DNA of 64,000 nt, from assembly GCA_963522175.1 (NCBI GenBank), contig CAUQXC010000004.1:1-64000 (forward strand), in the 5' to 3' direction. This stretch comes from CAKAHY01 sp963522175. GTDB taxonomy: Bacteria > Bacillota > Clostridia > Lachnospirales > Lachnospiraceae. Positions 33,673-43,580 of the stretch are shown piece by piece. Both the position numbers and the translations under genes were made by a program. The notes under the pieces are model-generated. The model was not told where the DNA came from. It saw only the letters and a list, made by a program, of their open reading frames with translations, and ran no database searches. Every line of letters starts with the position of its first letter. Within the stretch, counting starts at the first letter, position 1.

Positions 33673-34530
33673 ATGAAAAAGAGTATTAAAGGTTTATTGT
33701 GTTTATCCGCTTTAGTAATTTCAAGTTTCACCGTTTCGGCATGCGGTAAAAAAGCCGAAACAACGACAGGAGAAGAAGGTAAGAAGGTTTTCAAGGTTGC
33801 CATGGAGGCAAGCTATGCCCCTTACAACTGGACTCAGTCCGACGACAGCAACGGCGCAGTTCGCATTTCCGGGAGTAAGGATTACGCAAACGGCTATGAT
33901 GTTATGATGGCTAAAAAAATCAGCGAAGAATTGGGATATGAGCTTGAAATAGTAAAGCTCGACTGGGATTCTTTGGTTCCGGCGGTTCAGGCGGGAAATG
34001 TCGATGCAAACATAGCGGGACAGTCCATAACATCGGAACGTAAGGAAACCGTGGATTTTACAAAGCCTTATTACTATGCATCAATAGTAACTTTGGTTAA
34101 GAAAGACAGCCCTTATGCAAGTGCAAAATCAGTAGCCGATTTAAAGGGTGCAAAAGCCACATCACAGCTTAATACGGTTTGGTATGATATATGTATACCG
34201 CAGATACCGGAAGTAAAGGCTTTACCGGCACAGGAATCAGCACCGGCGGCTTTGGTTGCATTGAATTCGGGAACCGTAGATGTAATGGTAACGGATTTAC
34301 CTACGGCGAAGGCGGCACTTGTGGCTTATCCGGATTTTGCCCTGCTTGATTTTTCGGGCAGCGAGGGAGACTACGAAGTAAGTGACGAAGAGGTGGAAAT
34401 CGGAATTGCGGTTAAGAAAGGCAATACCGAGCTTGTAAACAACATCAATTCGGTGCTTGATAAGATGACAAGAGACGATTTCGACAAAATTATGGAAGAG
34501 GCTATAAAGGTTCAGCCTTTAAGTAATTAA
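33673..34530 (+). CDS. Polar amino-acid ABC importer, lipoprotein binding protein
   Basis: 285 aa from ATG 33673 (SD AAGGAG; an in-frame ATG at 33655 has no SD). Signal peptide with lipobox TVSAC. Family 3 binding fold: FKVAMEASYAPYNW, GYDVMMAKKISEELGYELE, VQAGNVDANIAGQSIT and DVMVTDLPTAKAAL. Such proteins bind glutamine, arginine, cystine or related amino acids; the ligand is not readable here. Operon with permease and ATPase. Confidence 0.92.
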   Translation: MKKSIKGLLCLSALVISSFTVSACGKKAETTTGEEGKKVFKVAMEASYAPYNWTQSDDSNGAVRISGSKDYANGYDVMMAKKISEELGYELEIVKLDWDSLVPAVQAGNVDANIAGQSITSERKETVDFTKPYYYASIVTLVKKDSPYASAKSVADLKGAKATSQLNTVWYDICIPQIPEVKALPAQESAPAALVALNSGTVDVMVTDLPTAKAALVAYPDFALLDFSGSEGDYEVSDEEVEIGIAVKKGNTELVNNINSVLDKMTRDDFDKIMEEAIKVQPLSN

Positions 34531-34553
34531 TCCAATACTTTAAGGAGGCAAGT

Positions 34554-35348
34554 ATGCCGCAGGATTTTTTAGGAAGAATAGTTTTTATTCTCGATAATTA
34601 CGGCTTAAGTTTTTTACAGGGTGCCGGAGTTACCATGGCTATAGCTTTGGTGGGTACTCTGATAGGCTGTATTATAGGCTTTATAGTGGGTATTATACAG
34701 ACTATACCTGTAGATAAAGGTGACAATATAGTAAAAAAAGTCTTATTGTACAGCATTAAATTTATTTTGGATGCCTACGTGGAAATTTTCAGAGGTACGC
34801 CTATGATAGCCCAGTCCATGTTTATTTTTTACGGCTCGGCTACCCTGTTTAATATCAATATGTCTATGTGGTTTGCCGCTTTTTTCATTGTTTCCGTCAA
34901 TACGGGCGCATATATGGCTGAAACCGTAAGAGGAGGAATACTTTCCGTTGATGTCGGTCAGACGGAGGGAGCAAAAGCGATAGGAATGAACCATGTTCAG
35001 ACTATGCTCTTTGTTATACTTCCTCAGGCTCTCAGGAACATAATGCCGCAGATAGGAAATAACCTTATTATAAACATTAAGGACTCATCCGTGCTTTCCG
35101 TTATAGGTGTGGTTGAGCTTTACTACTCCGCAAAGGGTGTGGCGGGTGCATATTATACATATTTTGAATCCTTTACCGTTGCCATGGTTATTTATTTCGT
35201 ACTTACCTTTGCCTGTTCAAGGCTTTTGCGTATATGGGAAAATACTATGGACGGGCCGGAAAATTATGATCTTGCCACAACCGATACCCTCGCATACACT
35301 TCGGGAATGAGTAAGTTCCCGGATCCTAAAAAGAAGGAGGCTAAGTAA
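34554..35348 (+). CDS. Polar amino-acid ABC importer permease (HisM/GlnP type)
   Basis: 264 aa with about five spans. The ATPase-docking segment reads EGAKAIGMNHVQTMLFVILPQ after AYMAETVRGGILSVDVGQ, typical of this family. SD TAAGGAGG. Stop and next start overlap as TAATG. Confidence 0.93.
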   Translation: MPQDFLGRIVFILDNYGLSFLQGAGVTMAIALVGTLIGCIIGFIVGIIQTIPVDKGDNIVKKVLLYSIKFILDAYVEIFRGTPMIAQSMFIFYGSATLFNINMSMWFAAFFIVSVNTGAYMAETVRGGILSVDVGQTEGAKAIGMNHVQTMLFVILPQALRNIMPQIGNNLIINIKDSSVLSVIGVVELYYSAKGVAGAYYTYFESFTVAMVIYFVLTFACSRLLRIWENTMDGPENYDLATTDTLAYTSGMSKFPDPKKKEAK

Positions 35349-36088
35349 TGAGTGAGACGGTTCTTGAAATAAAGCATTTAAGTAAAACCTTCGGAACGAA
35401 TGTAGTGCTCAGAGACGTCGACTTTACGGTCAGAAAAGGAGATGTTACCTGCATTATAGGCGCGTCCGGCTCAGGTAAATCAACATTGCTTCGCTGCCTT
35501 AACCTGCTTGAAACGCCTACAACGGGAGACATATTGTTTCATGGCGTAAATGTTGCGGACAAGAAAAATAATCCAACAAAGTACCGTGCAAAGGTAGGTA
35601 TGGTGTTCCAAAATTTCAACCTCTTTAACAATATGACGGTACTTGAGAATTGTATGGTGGGACAGGTCAAGGTATTGGCGGTAAAAAAGGATGAGGCAAG
35701 AAAAAAAGCTATGTTTTACCTTGAAAAAGTGGGTATGGCTCCTTATATAAATGCAAAGCCGAAACAGCTTTCGGGAGGTCAAAAGCAAAGAGTAGCCATA
35801 GCAAGGGCTCTTGCAATGGATCCCGAGCTTATACTTTTTGATGAACCGACTTCGGCTCTCGACCCGCAAATGGTGGGAGAGGTACTTTCGGTTATGAGAA
35901 GCCTTGCGAAGGAAGGGCTTACCATGATAGTGGTTACGCACGAGATGGCATTTGCAAAAGACGTATCAAACCATGTCGTATTTATGGCAAACGGTGTTAT
36001 AGAAGAAGAAGGTACTCCGGACGATATATTTAATAAGCCTAAAAAGTTGCTTACTCAGGACTTTTTAACAAGATTTTTACAAAATTAG
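35348..36088 (+). CDS. Polar amino-acid ABC importer ATPase (GlnQ type)
   Basis: 246 aa with Walker A GASGSGKST, the signature LSGGQKQRVAIARALAM, Walker B LILFDEPTSALD and H-loop VVTHEMAFA. Coupled to the permease by a TAATG overlap. No terminator is obvious before the metK promoter. Confidence 0.95.
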   Translation: MSETVLEIKHLSKTFGTNVVLRDVDFTVRKGDVTCIIGASGSGKSTLLRCLNLLETPTTGDILFHGVNVADKKNNPTKYRAKVGMVFQNFNLFNNMTVLENCMVGQVKVLAVKKDEARKKAMFYLEKVGMAPYINAKPKQLSGGQKQRVAIARALAMDPELILFDEPTSALDPQMVGEVLSVMRSLAKEGLTMIVVTHEMAFAKDVSNHVVFMANGVIEEEGTPDDIFNKPKKLLTQDFLTRFLQN

Positions 36089-36099
36089 ACAAAAGCTTA

Positions 36100-36128
36100 T
36101 TGACAATATATGTAGCTTGGCGTATTCT
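36100..36128 (+). promoter_or_regulatory. Promoter of the metK riboswitch transcript
   Basis: TTGACA (36100-36105), 17-nt spacer, TATTCT (36123-36128), starting transcription just before the S-box. Confidence 0.8.
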
Positions 36129-36145
36129 ATAAACATAATTTATCC

Positions 36146-36238
36146 CTTATTCAGAGTGATGGAGATACAAAGGATCTGTGAAGTCACGGCAACCCCTTTT
36201 AGGAAGGTGCCAACCTGAGCGAGAAATCGAGCAATAAG
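36146..36238 (+). promoter_or_regulatory. SAM-I riboswitch (S-box) aptamer
   Basis: P1 is CTTATT (36146-36151) with AATAAG (36233-36238). Conserved core pieces are AGAGTGATGGAG, TCACGGCAACC and GGTGCCAACCTGAGCGAGAAATCG. A terminator follows. Binding of SAM should favour the terminator and switch off metK, which makes SAM. Confidence 0.93.
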
Positions 36239-36255
36239 TGGAAGTCGTGTTTAAC

Positions 36256-36282
36256 GGGTCTGCTTTTTGGCAGACTCTTTTT
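36256..36282 (+). terminator. Riboswitch-controlled terminator before metK
   Basis: GGGTCTGC (36256-36263) pairs with GCAGACTC (36270-36277), followed by a T run to 36282. It is 18 nt after the aptamer. Confidence 0.9.
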
Positions 36283-36329
36283 AGTTTATTGATTAAAACT
36301 TAACAAGCGATTCGCATAGAGGATATATT

Positions 36330-36386
36330 ATGAAGCCGAACTCTTACACGGTTCGGAGAAAAATATTTAATATTGTTGGAGGTTAG
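36330..36386 (+). CDS. Upstream ORF of metK, 18 codons
   Basis: ATG at 36330 follows AGAGGA with 6-nt spacing. It encodes MKPNSYTVRRKIFNIVGG and stops with TAG two bases before the metK ATG; its last codons are the metK SD (GGAGGT). The ORF also crosses a CCGAAC/GTTCGG hairpin (36336-36356). This layout suggests translational coupling of metK to a leader peptide. No similarity is recognised, and it may not be translated. Confidence 0.45.
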   Translation: MKPNSYTVRRKIFNIVGG

Positions 36387-36388
36387 AA

Positions 36389-37573
36389 ATGGAAGAGAGA
36401 ATTTTATTTACATCGGAGTCGGTTACGGAGGGACATCCCGATAAAATGTGCGATCAGATAAGCGATGCCATATTGGATGAAATATTAAAGAACGATCCTA
36501 TGGCGAGAGTAGCTTGCGAAACTGCGGCTACAACAGGGCTTGTGCTTGTTATGGGAGAGATTACCACAAGTGCTTATGTTGATATTCAAAAAGTTGTAAG
36601 AGACACTATAAAGGAAATAGGGTATGATAACAGAAACCACGGTTTTGCAAGTGATACCTGCGGTGTTATAGTTGCTCTTGACGAGCAGTCGGGCGATATT
36701 GCCATGGGAGTTGACAAAGCGCTTGAGGCGAAGGAAGGTCAGGTACAGGATGACTTGAATACCGGTGCGGGAGACCAGGGCATGATGTTCGGCTATGCTA
36801 CCGACGAAACTCCGGAGTATATGCCTTATCCTATAGCTTTGGCTCATAAGCTTGCGAGACGACTTACCGAGGTGAGAAAGAACGGAACTCTCGGCTATCT
36901 GAGACCGGACGGAAAAACCCAGGTAAGCGTGGAGTATGATAAGGAAGGCAGACCTGTAAAGCTGGATGCCGTTGTTTTAAGTACCCAACATGACGAGGAT
37001 GTAAGTCAGGAGCAGATACATAAAGATATAAAGAAGTATGTTTTTGATGAGATTTTACCTAAGGAGCTTATAGACAACGATACAAAGTTCTATATTAACC
37101 CTACGGGACGTTTTGTTATAGGCGGACCTCAGGGAGACTCGGGTCTTACGGGACGTAAAATCATCGTAGATACATACGGCGGATATGCAAGACACGGCGG
37201 CGGAGCTTTTTCGGGCAAGGACTGTACAAAGGTTGACAGAAGTGCGGCTTATGCGGCAAGGTATGTGGCTAAAAATGTAGTTGCGGCGGGACTTGCAAAA
37301 AAATGTGAGGTTCAGCTTTCTTATGCGATAGGTGTTGCCACGCCTACATCTATAGCTGTGGATACCTTCGGTACCGGAAAGCTTTCAAATGCAGACTTGG
37401 TAGCAGTAATAAGAAAAGAGTTTGACTTACGTCCGGCAGGAATTATAAAGATGTTGGACTTAAGAAGACCTATCTACAGGCAGACAGCCGCATACGGACA
37501 TTTCGGAAGAGATGACATTAAATTACCTTGGGAAGAGCTTAATAAGCTTGAAGATTTAAAAAAATACTTATAG
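36389..37573 (+). CDS. metK: S-adenosylmethionine synthetase
   Basis: 394 aa, full length. Makes SAM from methionine and ATP. Signatures: TSESVTEGHPDKMCDQISDA at the N-terminus, GAGDQGMMFGYA, and the P-loop-like GGGAFSGKD. Controlled by the S-box upstream and possibly by the leader ORF. SAM feeds the methyltransferase and radical SAM enzymes of this window. Confidence 0.97.
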   Translation: MEERILFTSESVTEGHPDKMCDQISDAILDEILKNDPMARVACETAATTGLVLVMGEITTSAYVDIQKVVRDTIKEIGYDNRNHGFASDTCGVIVALDEQSGDIAMGVDKALEAKEGQVQDDLNTGAGDQGMMFGYATDETPEYMPYPIALAHKLARRLTEVRKNGTLGYLRPDGKTQVSVEYDKEGRPVKLDAVVLSTQHDEDVSQEQIHKDIKKYVFDEILPKELIDNDTKFYINPTGRFVIGGPQGDSGLTGRKIIVDTYGGYARHGGGAFSGKDCTKVDRSAAYAARYVAKNVVAAGLAKKCEVQLSYAIGVATPTSIAVDTFGTGKLSNADLVAVIRKEFDLRPAGIIKMLDLRRPIYRQTAAYGHFGRDDIKLPWEELNKLEDLKKYL

Positions 37574-37595
37574 GATTTAAGAAATAGGGGAGAAA

Positions 37596-38651
37596 ATGAG
37601 GGTTAAATTCAGACTTACAGTGCTGTTTTTAATAGGCACGGTAATTCCGTGCTTGGTGTTGTTTATAAATATGAGAGCTGTACCGGGACCGAAAAACAGC
37701 GCTCTGTTTATAAGCTCGATAGCAATTATTCTGGGCAGCGGCTTTTTACTTATATCGTGGTTGCACAGCCATATTGTATCGCCTATAGTCAATTTGGGTG
37801 AAGCGGTACGAAAAATCAAAGACGGAAACCTTGATTTTACGCTTGACTTTGATGCTTACGACGAAATTAACGATCTTTGTCAGGACTTTGAGGAAATGCG
37901 TGTAAGGCTTAAGGAAAACGAAGAGCAGAAGCTTTTGACGGACAGAAACAATAAGGAGCTTATAAGCAATATATCACATGATTTAAAAACACCTATAACC
38001 GCCATTAAAGGCTACGTTGAGGGTATTATGGACGGCGTAGCCTCTTCTCCCGAGAAGCTTGATAAGTATATCAGAACTATATATAATAAGGCAAATGATA
38101 TGGATAAACTCATTGATGAGCTTACCTTCTATACGAAAATCGATACTAATAATATTCCGTATAATTACAAAGTTATCCCTCTTGTGGACTTTTTTGAAGA
38201 CTGCATAGAGGAAATACGTCTTGATATGGACTCTCAGAACATAGATTTTCATTTTGACAATAATGTCTCAAAAGATATACTTGTCGTACTTGATGTCGAA
38301 CAAATGAAAAGAGTTATAAATAATATCATAAGCAATTCTGTAAAATATATGGATAAATCAGAAACTAAAATCGGTATTAGCTTGATAGATGAGGGAGATT
38401 TTGTTAAAATAGACTTGAGTGACAATGGAAGGGGTATATCAGCCGAGGACCTGCCCTACATTTTTGACAGGTTTTACAGAGCGGATTCTTCCAGAAACTC
38501 ATCTAAAGGCGGCAGCGGAATAGGCTTGTCTATAGTTAGAAAAATAATAGAAGACCATGGTGGCAGAATTTGGGCTAAATCCGTATTGGGAAGCGGTACA
38601 AATATTATAATTATTTTGAAAAAACACCAGGAAAGGATGAGTAATGAGTAA
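37596..38651 (+). CDS. Sensor histidine kinase (short-loop, intramembrane type)
   Basis: 351 aa. Two spans (about 7-24 and 37-56) leave an extracellular loop of only about a dozen residues, as in kinases that sense signals in the membrane or via a transporter. HAMP (57-110), HisKA box LISNISHDLKTPITAIKGY, N-box NNIISNSVKYM, then DNGRGIS and GGSGIGLSIVRKI ATP-lid motifs. It starts 22 nt after metK and overlaps the next gene by 8 nt (cognate response regulator). Confidence 0.9.
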   Translation: MRVKFRLTVLFLIGTVIPCLVLFINMRAVPGPKNSALFISSIAIILGSGFLLISWLHSHIVSPIVNLGEAVRKIKDGNLDFTLDFDAYDEINDLCQDFEEMRVRLKENEEQKLLTDRNNKELISNISHDLKTPITAIKGYVEGIMDGVASSPEKLDKYIRTIYNKANDMDKLIDELTFYTKIDTNNIPYNYKVIPLVDFFEDCIEEIRLDMDSQNIDFHFDNNVSKDILVVLDVEQMKRVINNIISNSVKYMDKSETKIGISLIDEGDFVKIDLSDNGRGISAEDLPYIFDRFYRADSSRNSSKGGSGIGLSIVRKIIEDHGGRIWAKSVLGSGTNIIIILKKHQERMSNE

Positions 38652-39333
38652 AGTACTTATAGTTGAAGATGAAATTAGTATAGCTGAGCTTGAGAGAGAT
38701 TATCTTGAAATATCAGGTTTTGAAGTGGAGCTTTGCAGTGACGGTCTGGAGGGAAGAAAGCTTGCCACAAGCAAGAACTACGACCTTATTATTCTTGATG
38801 TTATGTTGCCTTCCTGCGACGGTTTTGAAATATGCAAGGCGATAAGAGAAATAAAGGATACGCCTATTATTATGGTAAGTGCCAAAAAAGAGGACATAGA
38901 TAAGGTCAGGGGTCTGGGACTCGGAGCAGACGACTACATAACAAAACCTTTTTCACCGAGTGAACTGGTTGCCAGAGTGAAAGCTCATCTTGCAAGGTAT
39001 GAAAGACTTATAGGTCAGGTAAGTGCAAGAGCGGAAGTAGTTGAAATTCGCGGTATCAAGATTGACAGGGCAAGCAGAACGGTTGTCATAAACGGACAGG
39101 AAAAAAGTTTTACCGCAAAAGAATTTGATCTTTTGTACTTCCTTGTTCAGCACCCTAACCATGTATTCTCAAAAGAAGACCTTTTCAAGGAAATTTGGGG
39201 TATGGAATCCTTGGGAGATATTGCAACTGTAACGGTTCATATCAAAAAACTGAGAGAAAAAATAGAGGTAAATACGGCAAAGCCTCAATACATAGAAACA
39301 ATATGGGGTGTCGGTTACAGATTTAAGGTATAG
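38644..39333 (+). CDS. OmpR/PhoB-family response regulator
   Basis: 229 aa. Receiver with acidic pair VEDE and phospho-acceptor in LIILDVMLPSCDGFE, then KPF. Winged-helix DNA-binding domain with FTAKEFDLLYFLVQHPNHVFS and TVTVHIKKLREKIE. Pairs with the kinase just upstream. Confidence 0.94.
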   Translation: MSKVLIVEDEISIAELERDYLEISGFEVELCSDGLEGRKLATSKNYDLIILDVMLPSCDGFEICKAIREIKDTPIIMVSAKKEDIDKVRGLGLGADDYITKPFSPSELVARVKAHLARYERLIGQVSARAEVVEIRGIKIDRASRTVVINGQEKSFTAKEFDLLYFLVQHPNHVFSKEDLFKEIWGMESLGDIATVTVHIKKLREKIEVNTAKPQYIETIWGVGYRFKV

Positions 39334-39345
39334 TAGGAGGAGCGG

Positions 39346-40050
39346 ATGTCACAGATTAATATACTGGTAGTTGATGATGAGAAAGAGATTGCCGACCTTG
39401 TAGAGATTTATTTGGTAAGTGACGGCTATACGGTTTTTAAGGCAAACAATGCCACTGAGGGTCTGGATATACTGGAAAGAGAAAATATAAATTTGGCACT
39501 TTTGGATATTATGATGCCGGGTATGAACGGACTTGAAATGTGTAAGGAAATCAGAACCAAGTCAAATATTCCTATAATAATGTTAAGTGCAAAAGGAACG
39601 GATTTGGACAAGATACTCGGTCTTGGAACGGGTGCTGACGACTATGTTACTAAGCCTTTCAATCCTTTAGAGCTTTCAGCAAGGGTGAAGTCTCAGCTGC
39701 GCAGATTTACGCAGCTTAATCCGGACAGCTTAAAGCCTCAAAATGAGAAGAATGAAATCAATATAAGAGGCTTGAGCATTAATAAAGATAACCACAAGGT
39801 TACTATTTCAGGAGAGGAGATTAAACTTACACCGATAGAATTTCAAATTTTATATCTTCTTGCAAGCAATGTCGGCAAGGTTTTTTCTACCGATGAAATT
39901 TTCGAGAGAGTGTGGAACGAGAAGGTATACGAAGCGAACAATACAGTTATGGTTCATATAAGGAGACTTAGAGGCAAGCTTAATGAAGATGAGCGAGACA
40001 ACAAAATAATAACAACTGTATGGGGAGTAGGTTATAAAATTGAAAGTTAA
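39346..40050 (+). CDS. OmpR/PhoB-family response regulator (VanR-like)
   Basis: 234 aa. Receiver ILVVDDEKEIADLVEIYL, phospho-Asp in LALLDIMMPGMNG, KPF motif, then a winged helix ending VWGVGYKIES. The sequence style resembles VanR. SD AGGAGGAG. It overlaps the following kinase by 11 nt. The DNA target is unknown; no vanHAX genes are present. Confidence 0.93.
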   Translation: MSQINILVVDDEKEIADLVEIYLVSDGYTVFKANNATEGLDILERENINLALLDIMMPGMNGLEMCKEIRTKSNIPIIMLSAKGTDLDKILGLGTGADDYVTKPFNPLELSARVKSQLRRFTQLNPDSLKPQNEKNEINIRGLSINKDNHKVTISGEEIKLTPIEFQILYLLASNVGKVFSTDEIFERVWNEKVYEANNTVMVHIRRLRGKLNEDERDNKIITTVWGVGYKIES

Positions 40051-41176
40051 TTCTTCTACAAGATTTTACACCAAAACACTAATCAACATAATATATAGTG
40101 CTACAATAACTGTATTGGTAGAGCTTTTTGCTGTTACCAATATAGCTTATTTAGCTCCGGATATAGCAGAATCGCAGAAAAGATCAGGTTTGCTTTACAG
40201 CTTCATAAAATCTGATAATATAGTGCTTCTGCTTTTTCTGATATTGGGAATACTTATATTTTCGGGAGTTTTCTGGATGTTCCAAAGACGAACCATTGCA
40301 TATATAGATTATATTTACGAGTCCGTAAAGCTGATTTCAAAAGGAGATTTCAGTGTCGATTTGAATGTGGTCGGAGATGACGAGTTTTCGGATATGGCGG
40401 CGGGACTTAACGCCATGGTTAAAGATATACGTAGGATTATGGAGAAGGAAAGAGAAGCCGAAAAAACCAAAAATGAACTTATAACAAATGTTGCACATGA
40501 TTTAAGGACACCGCTTACATCAATAATAGGATACCTTGAACTTTTAAATAAATCGGAAAATCTATCCGAGGATTTAAGAACAAAATATACGGACGTCGCC
40601 TTTACTAAGGCAAAAAGACTTGAAAAGCTTGTTGAAGACCTGTTCGGCTTCACAAAGCTTAATTACGGAAAAATAACGATGAAGGTGGAAAGCTTTGATT
40701 TGGTTAAGCTTTTGACTCAGCTTGTGGATGAGTTTTATCCCGTATTTGAGAAAAAGCACCTGGCTTTCGAGCTTAAGACAACGGAAGAAAAGATCATGTT
40801 TTCCGGAGACAGTGGACTTTTGGTAAGACTTTTTGATAATCTTATAAACAATGCCGTGAAATACGGTGCTGAAGGTAAAAGGGTGGATATAAGTGTAGAA
40901 AACGCCGGCGAGTATATAAAAGCCATGGTTACAAATTACGGAAAGGTTATACCTGAAGAAGATTTACCTATGATTTTCAACAGGTTTTACAGAGTGGAGC
41001 GTTCAAGAGCGGAAAACACGGGCGGAACCGGGCTCGGGCTTGCTATAGCAAAGAATATAGCGGAGATGCACGGGGGAACCATAGGGGTTAAAAGCAACTT
41101 AAACGGAACTTCCTTTATTGTAATACTGAAGAAAAATTTAAATATAAATGAGGAAAGCTTTGAAAATGTGGTGTAA
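40040..41176 (+). CDS. Sensor histidine kinase (VanS-like)
   Basis: 378 aa from TTG 40040, the only upstream in-frame start before the first span. Two spans with a short extracellular loop, HAMP, H-box LITNVAHDLRTPLTSIIGY, N-box DNLINNAVKYG, and an ATP lid with VTNYGKVIPEEDL in place of a D-x-G box, as in VanS proteins, then GTGLGLAIAKNIAEMHGG. Partner of the regulator just upstream. Confidence 0.9.
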   Translation: MKVNSSTRFYTKTLINIIYSATITVLVELFAVTNIAYLAPDIAESQKRSGLLYSFIKSDNIVLLLFLILGILIFSGVFWMFQRRTIAYIDYIYESVKLISKGDFSVDLNVVGDDEFSDMAAGLNAMVKDIRRIMEKEREAEKTKNELITNVAHDLRTPLTSIIGYLELLNKSENLSEDLRTKYTDVAFTKAKRLEKLVEDLFGFTKLNYGKITMKVESFDLVKLLTQLVDEFYPVFEKKHLAFELKTTEEKIMFSGDSGLLVRLFDNLINNAVKYGAEGKRVDISVENAGEYIKAMVTNYGKVIPEEDLPMIFNRFYRVERSRAENTGGTGLGLAIAKNIAEMHGGTIGVKSNLNGTSFIVILKKNLNINEESFENVV

Positions 41177-43571
41177 AAGAAATAAAATTGCTATATTAAT
41201 GTTTGGCTTGCTTCTTCTATGTTTTTCATTTTTTCAAGACAGGCTTGTATTAGCAAGTGAAGAAGAGGCTTCCATGTTTATGATGGATGTGGGAGTCAGC
41301 TACGGGTATGACGATAACATTAAGCTCGGCAGATTCCTACCGATAAAAATTAAAGTAAATAAGCCTACAAGCGATGTAGATGCAAGCTTAAGCTTTGAAC
41401 TTACGGACGGAATGGGATCCGGCTACAGATATGTGTATCCGATGAAGCTTTCAAAAGGCAAAGATTGTGAAAAAACATATACTATATACATAGATAAGGG
41501 CAGCACGGAAATAGATGTAAGACTGTATACAGGTGAAAATGAGAATTTATATACAAAAAAAATAGATCTGATGAATAATTCAAAAAGCACAACCCTCTTG
41601 ATAGGTGTGCTCAGCGATACTCCGGAGAGTTTAAAATATCTGGACGGGGTAAAGTTAAATTACGGACTTATGGATACCAAGCTTGTAAATTTGAATGCTA
41701 AAGATTTCCCTACGGACAGTGTGAATTTGCAGCAGCTTGATATAATAATGATAAGTAATTACAGAATCAGAAACCTAAGCTACGACCAGTCAATGGCTCT
41801 TATGGATTGGGTGAAAAAGGGCGGTATTATGATACTTGGTACGGGGCTCAGGGTTGATGATACTTTGGGAAGATATGCGCCCGAGCTTTTGGATGATATG
41901 TATGATAAGGCTTATCTTAAGGATGTCAGCCTGAAAATATCCAATAAGGCGGAGAGGGTAGCCAATATTTATGTTCTTAATCTTCTGATACACGGAGGAA
42001 ATATTATAATATCGGACGGAGAATTACCGCTTGTAAGCTCCGTTAATAAAGAAAGAGGGCAAATTATAGTTGCCGCCTATGATTTTATAGACTTAAGCCC
42101 GCATCTGGACGAAAATGACGAGTACATAGCAAATCTTTTGACTAAAAGCATAGGTCCGACAAGACTTGAAAGTATCGCAAATGAGCTTAATATGAAGGAT
42201 GATAATCAGTATCTGGATGTAAAAGCGGTTTTGTCGGCACCGGACCTTAACAAGTTTCCGGAAACAAGTATTTTCCTGCTCATAATACTGCTTAGTATAA
42301 CTATTTCGGGACCTATACTGTTCATTATTTTAAAGAATAATAATATGCTGTCAGTGTATACAAGTATCTTAATTGTATTTTCGGTTCTCAGTACGGTATT
42401 TGTATTTCTTATAGGTAATATAAGTAGATATAAAACGACTTTTTATTCTTATGCGGTTATAAATGACGTAAATGAAAATTATATTTCCAAAGAAATTTTT
42501 GTTAATTTGGTAAATCCCTATAACAGAGCGTACGATGTAAATGTGGATAAGGAATATTCATATAGAGATATAGGGGGGAATGCCTACAACCCGGAGAATG
42601 CGGGAAGTACCGATATAATTACTTTGACTGAGGGTGAAGACTATAAAAATATCGAGTTTTCAAAAAATAAGGCTTTTGAAGGGCATGTGTTCAGACTTGA
42701 GAAAAAGGAAGACAATCCCGAGCAACTGGGGATTAACGGATACATAAATATATCAAAGAATAAGATTAGCGGAAAACTGACAAACAATTATCCTTTCGAT
42801 TTAAAGGACGTGAGTATATTCTCTTATTCGAAGCTTGTAAAACTCGGAGATATAAAGGCAAAAGAAGAGATAAGTCTTGATGATAAGGAGCTTTTAAACA
42901 TACCTCTCAACAACACTTTTTTAATATCGGCTTATTTGACCTCGTATGACAGGCTAAGCCAAAGAGGTGATATAAGCGATAAGAATATAAGTGCATATCA
43001 AAGAACAAATCTACTTTCATTTTATATAGATAATTTTCTGTCGGGTTACACTCAGGATGCAGGAATAATCGCATTTGTCGATGAAAATACGGTGGAGGAA
43101 GAAATTGTCAAAAATATACCGGGGCAAGGAATATCATTATATGTAAGTAACCTTAATGTTGACAATAAAAACGGAGACCTTATTTACAGGCAGGCACTTA
43201 TGAAAAATCCTACGGTTATAAGCGGAGAATATTACATGGAGACAAATACCTATTATACGGGAACGCCTCTTGTGCTTGAGTATAATCTGGGAACTGATGT
43301 GGATATAGAAGAGGTAATATTCGAAGGTGTATCGGATGTTTTAAAAGAGAATATTACGGATGAATTTAACGGACAGATTTATCTTTATGATTATGAAAAG
43401 GAAAGCTTTGTAAAAAAGGATGTAACTCAAAATACTTATACAAAAGGAGAGCTCGCGCAGTATTTGACACCCGAAAATACTATAAGGGTAAGATATTCAA
43501 GCAGTGATACCGGCTCTTCCAATATGTATTTGTCTTTGCCTATGCTTGCTATAACGGCGAGACAAAAGTAA
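41166..43571 (+). CDS. Large membrane protein with GATase-like extracellular domain, ABC-linked
   Basis: 801 aa from ATG 41166 (the ATG at 41148 has no SD). Signal-anchor, an extracellular beta-rich domain, then a class I amidotransferase-like fold without the catalytic Cys (LQQLDIIMISNYRIRNL, MDWVKKGGIMILGTGLRVDD; about 200-240). Two central spans lie near 375-420 (IFLLIILLSITISGPILFII and SILIVFSVLSTVFVFLIG), then a C-terminal beta domain. Such proteins often precede ABC-2 transporters of unknown substrate; the ATPase gene follows after 9 nt. Probably an envelope or exporter accessory protein. Confidence 0.75.
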   Translation: MWCKRNKIAILMFGLLLLCFSFFQDRLVLASEEEASMFMMDVGVSYGYDDNIKLGRFLPIKIKVNKPTSDVDASLSFELTDGMGSGYRYVYPMKLSKGKDCEKTYTIYIDKGSTEIDVRLYTGENENLYTKKIDLMNNSKSTTLLIGVLSDTPESLKYLDGVKLNYGLMDTKLVNLNAKDFPTDSVNLQQLDIIMISNYRIRNLSYDQSMALMDWVKKGGIMILGTGLRVDDTLGRYAPELLDDMYDKAYLKDVSLKISNKAERVANIYVLNLLIHGGNIIISDGELPLVSSVNKERGQIIVAAYDFIDLSPHLDENDEYIANLLTKSIGPTRLESIANELNMKDDNQYLDVKAVLSAPDLNKFPETSIFLLIILLSITISGPILFIILKNNNMLSVYTSILIVFSVLSTVFVFLIGNISRYKTTFYSYAVINDVNENYISKEIFVNLVNPYNRAYDVNVDKEYSYRDIGGNAYNPENAGSTDIITLTEGEDYKNIEFSKNKAFEGHVFRLEKKEDNPEQLGINGYINISKNKISGKLTNNYPFDLKDVSIFSYSKLVKLGDIKAKEEISLDDKELLNIPLNNTFLISAYLTSYDRLSQRGDISDKNISAYQRTNLLSFYIDNFLSGYTQDAGIIAFVDENTVEEEIVKNIPGQGISLYVSNLNVDNKNGDLIYRQALMKNPTVISGEYYMETNTYYTGTPLVLEYNLGTDVDIEEVIFEGVSDVLKENITDEFNGQIYLYDYEKESFVKKDVTQNTYTKGELAQYLTPENTIRVRYSSSDTGSSNMYLSLPMLAITARQK

Positions 43572-43580
43572 GGAGAAGCT

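Noticed and set aside
39346..41176. Vancomycin-resistance operon
   Set aside because: VanR- and VanS-like sequence alone is not enough; no ligase, dehydrogenase or dipeptidase genes follow.
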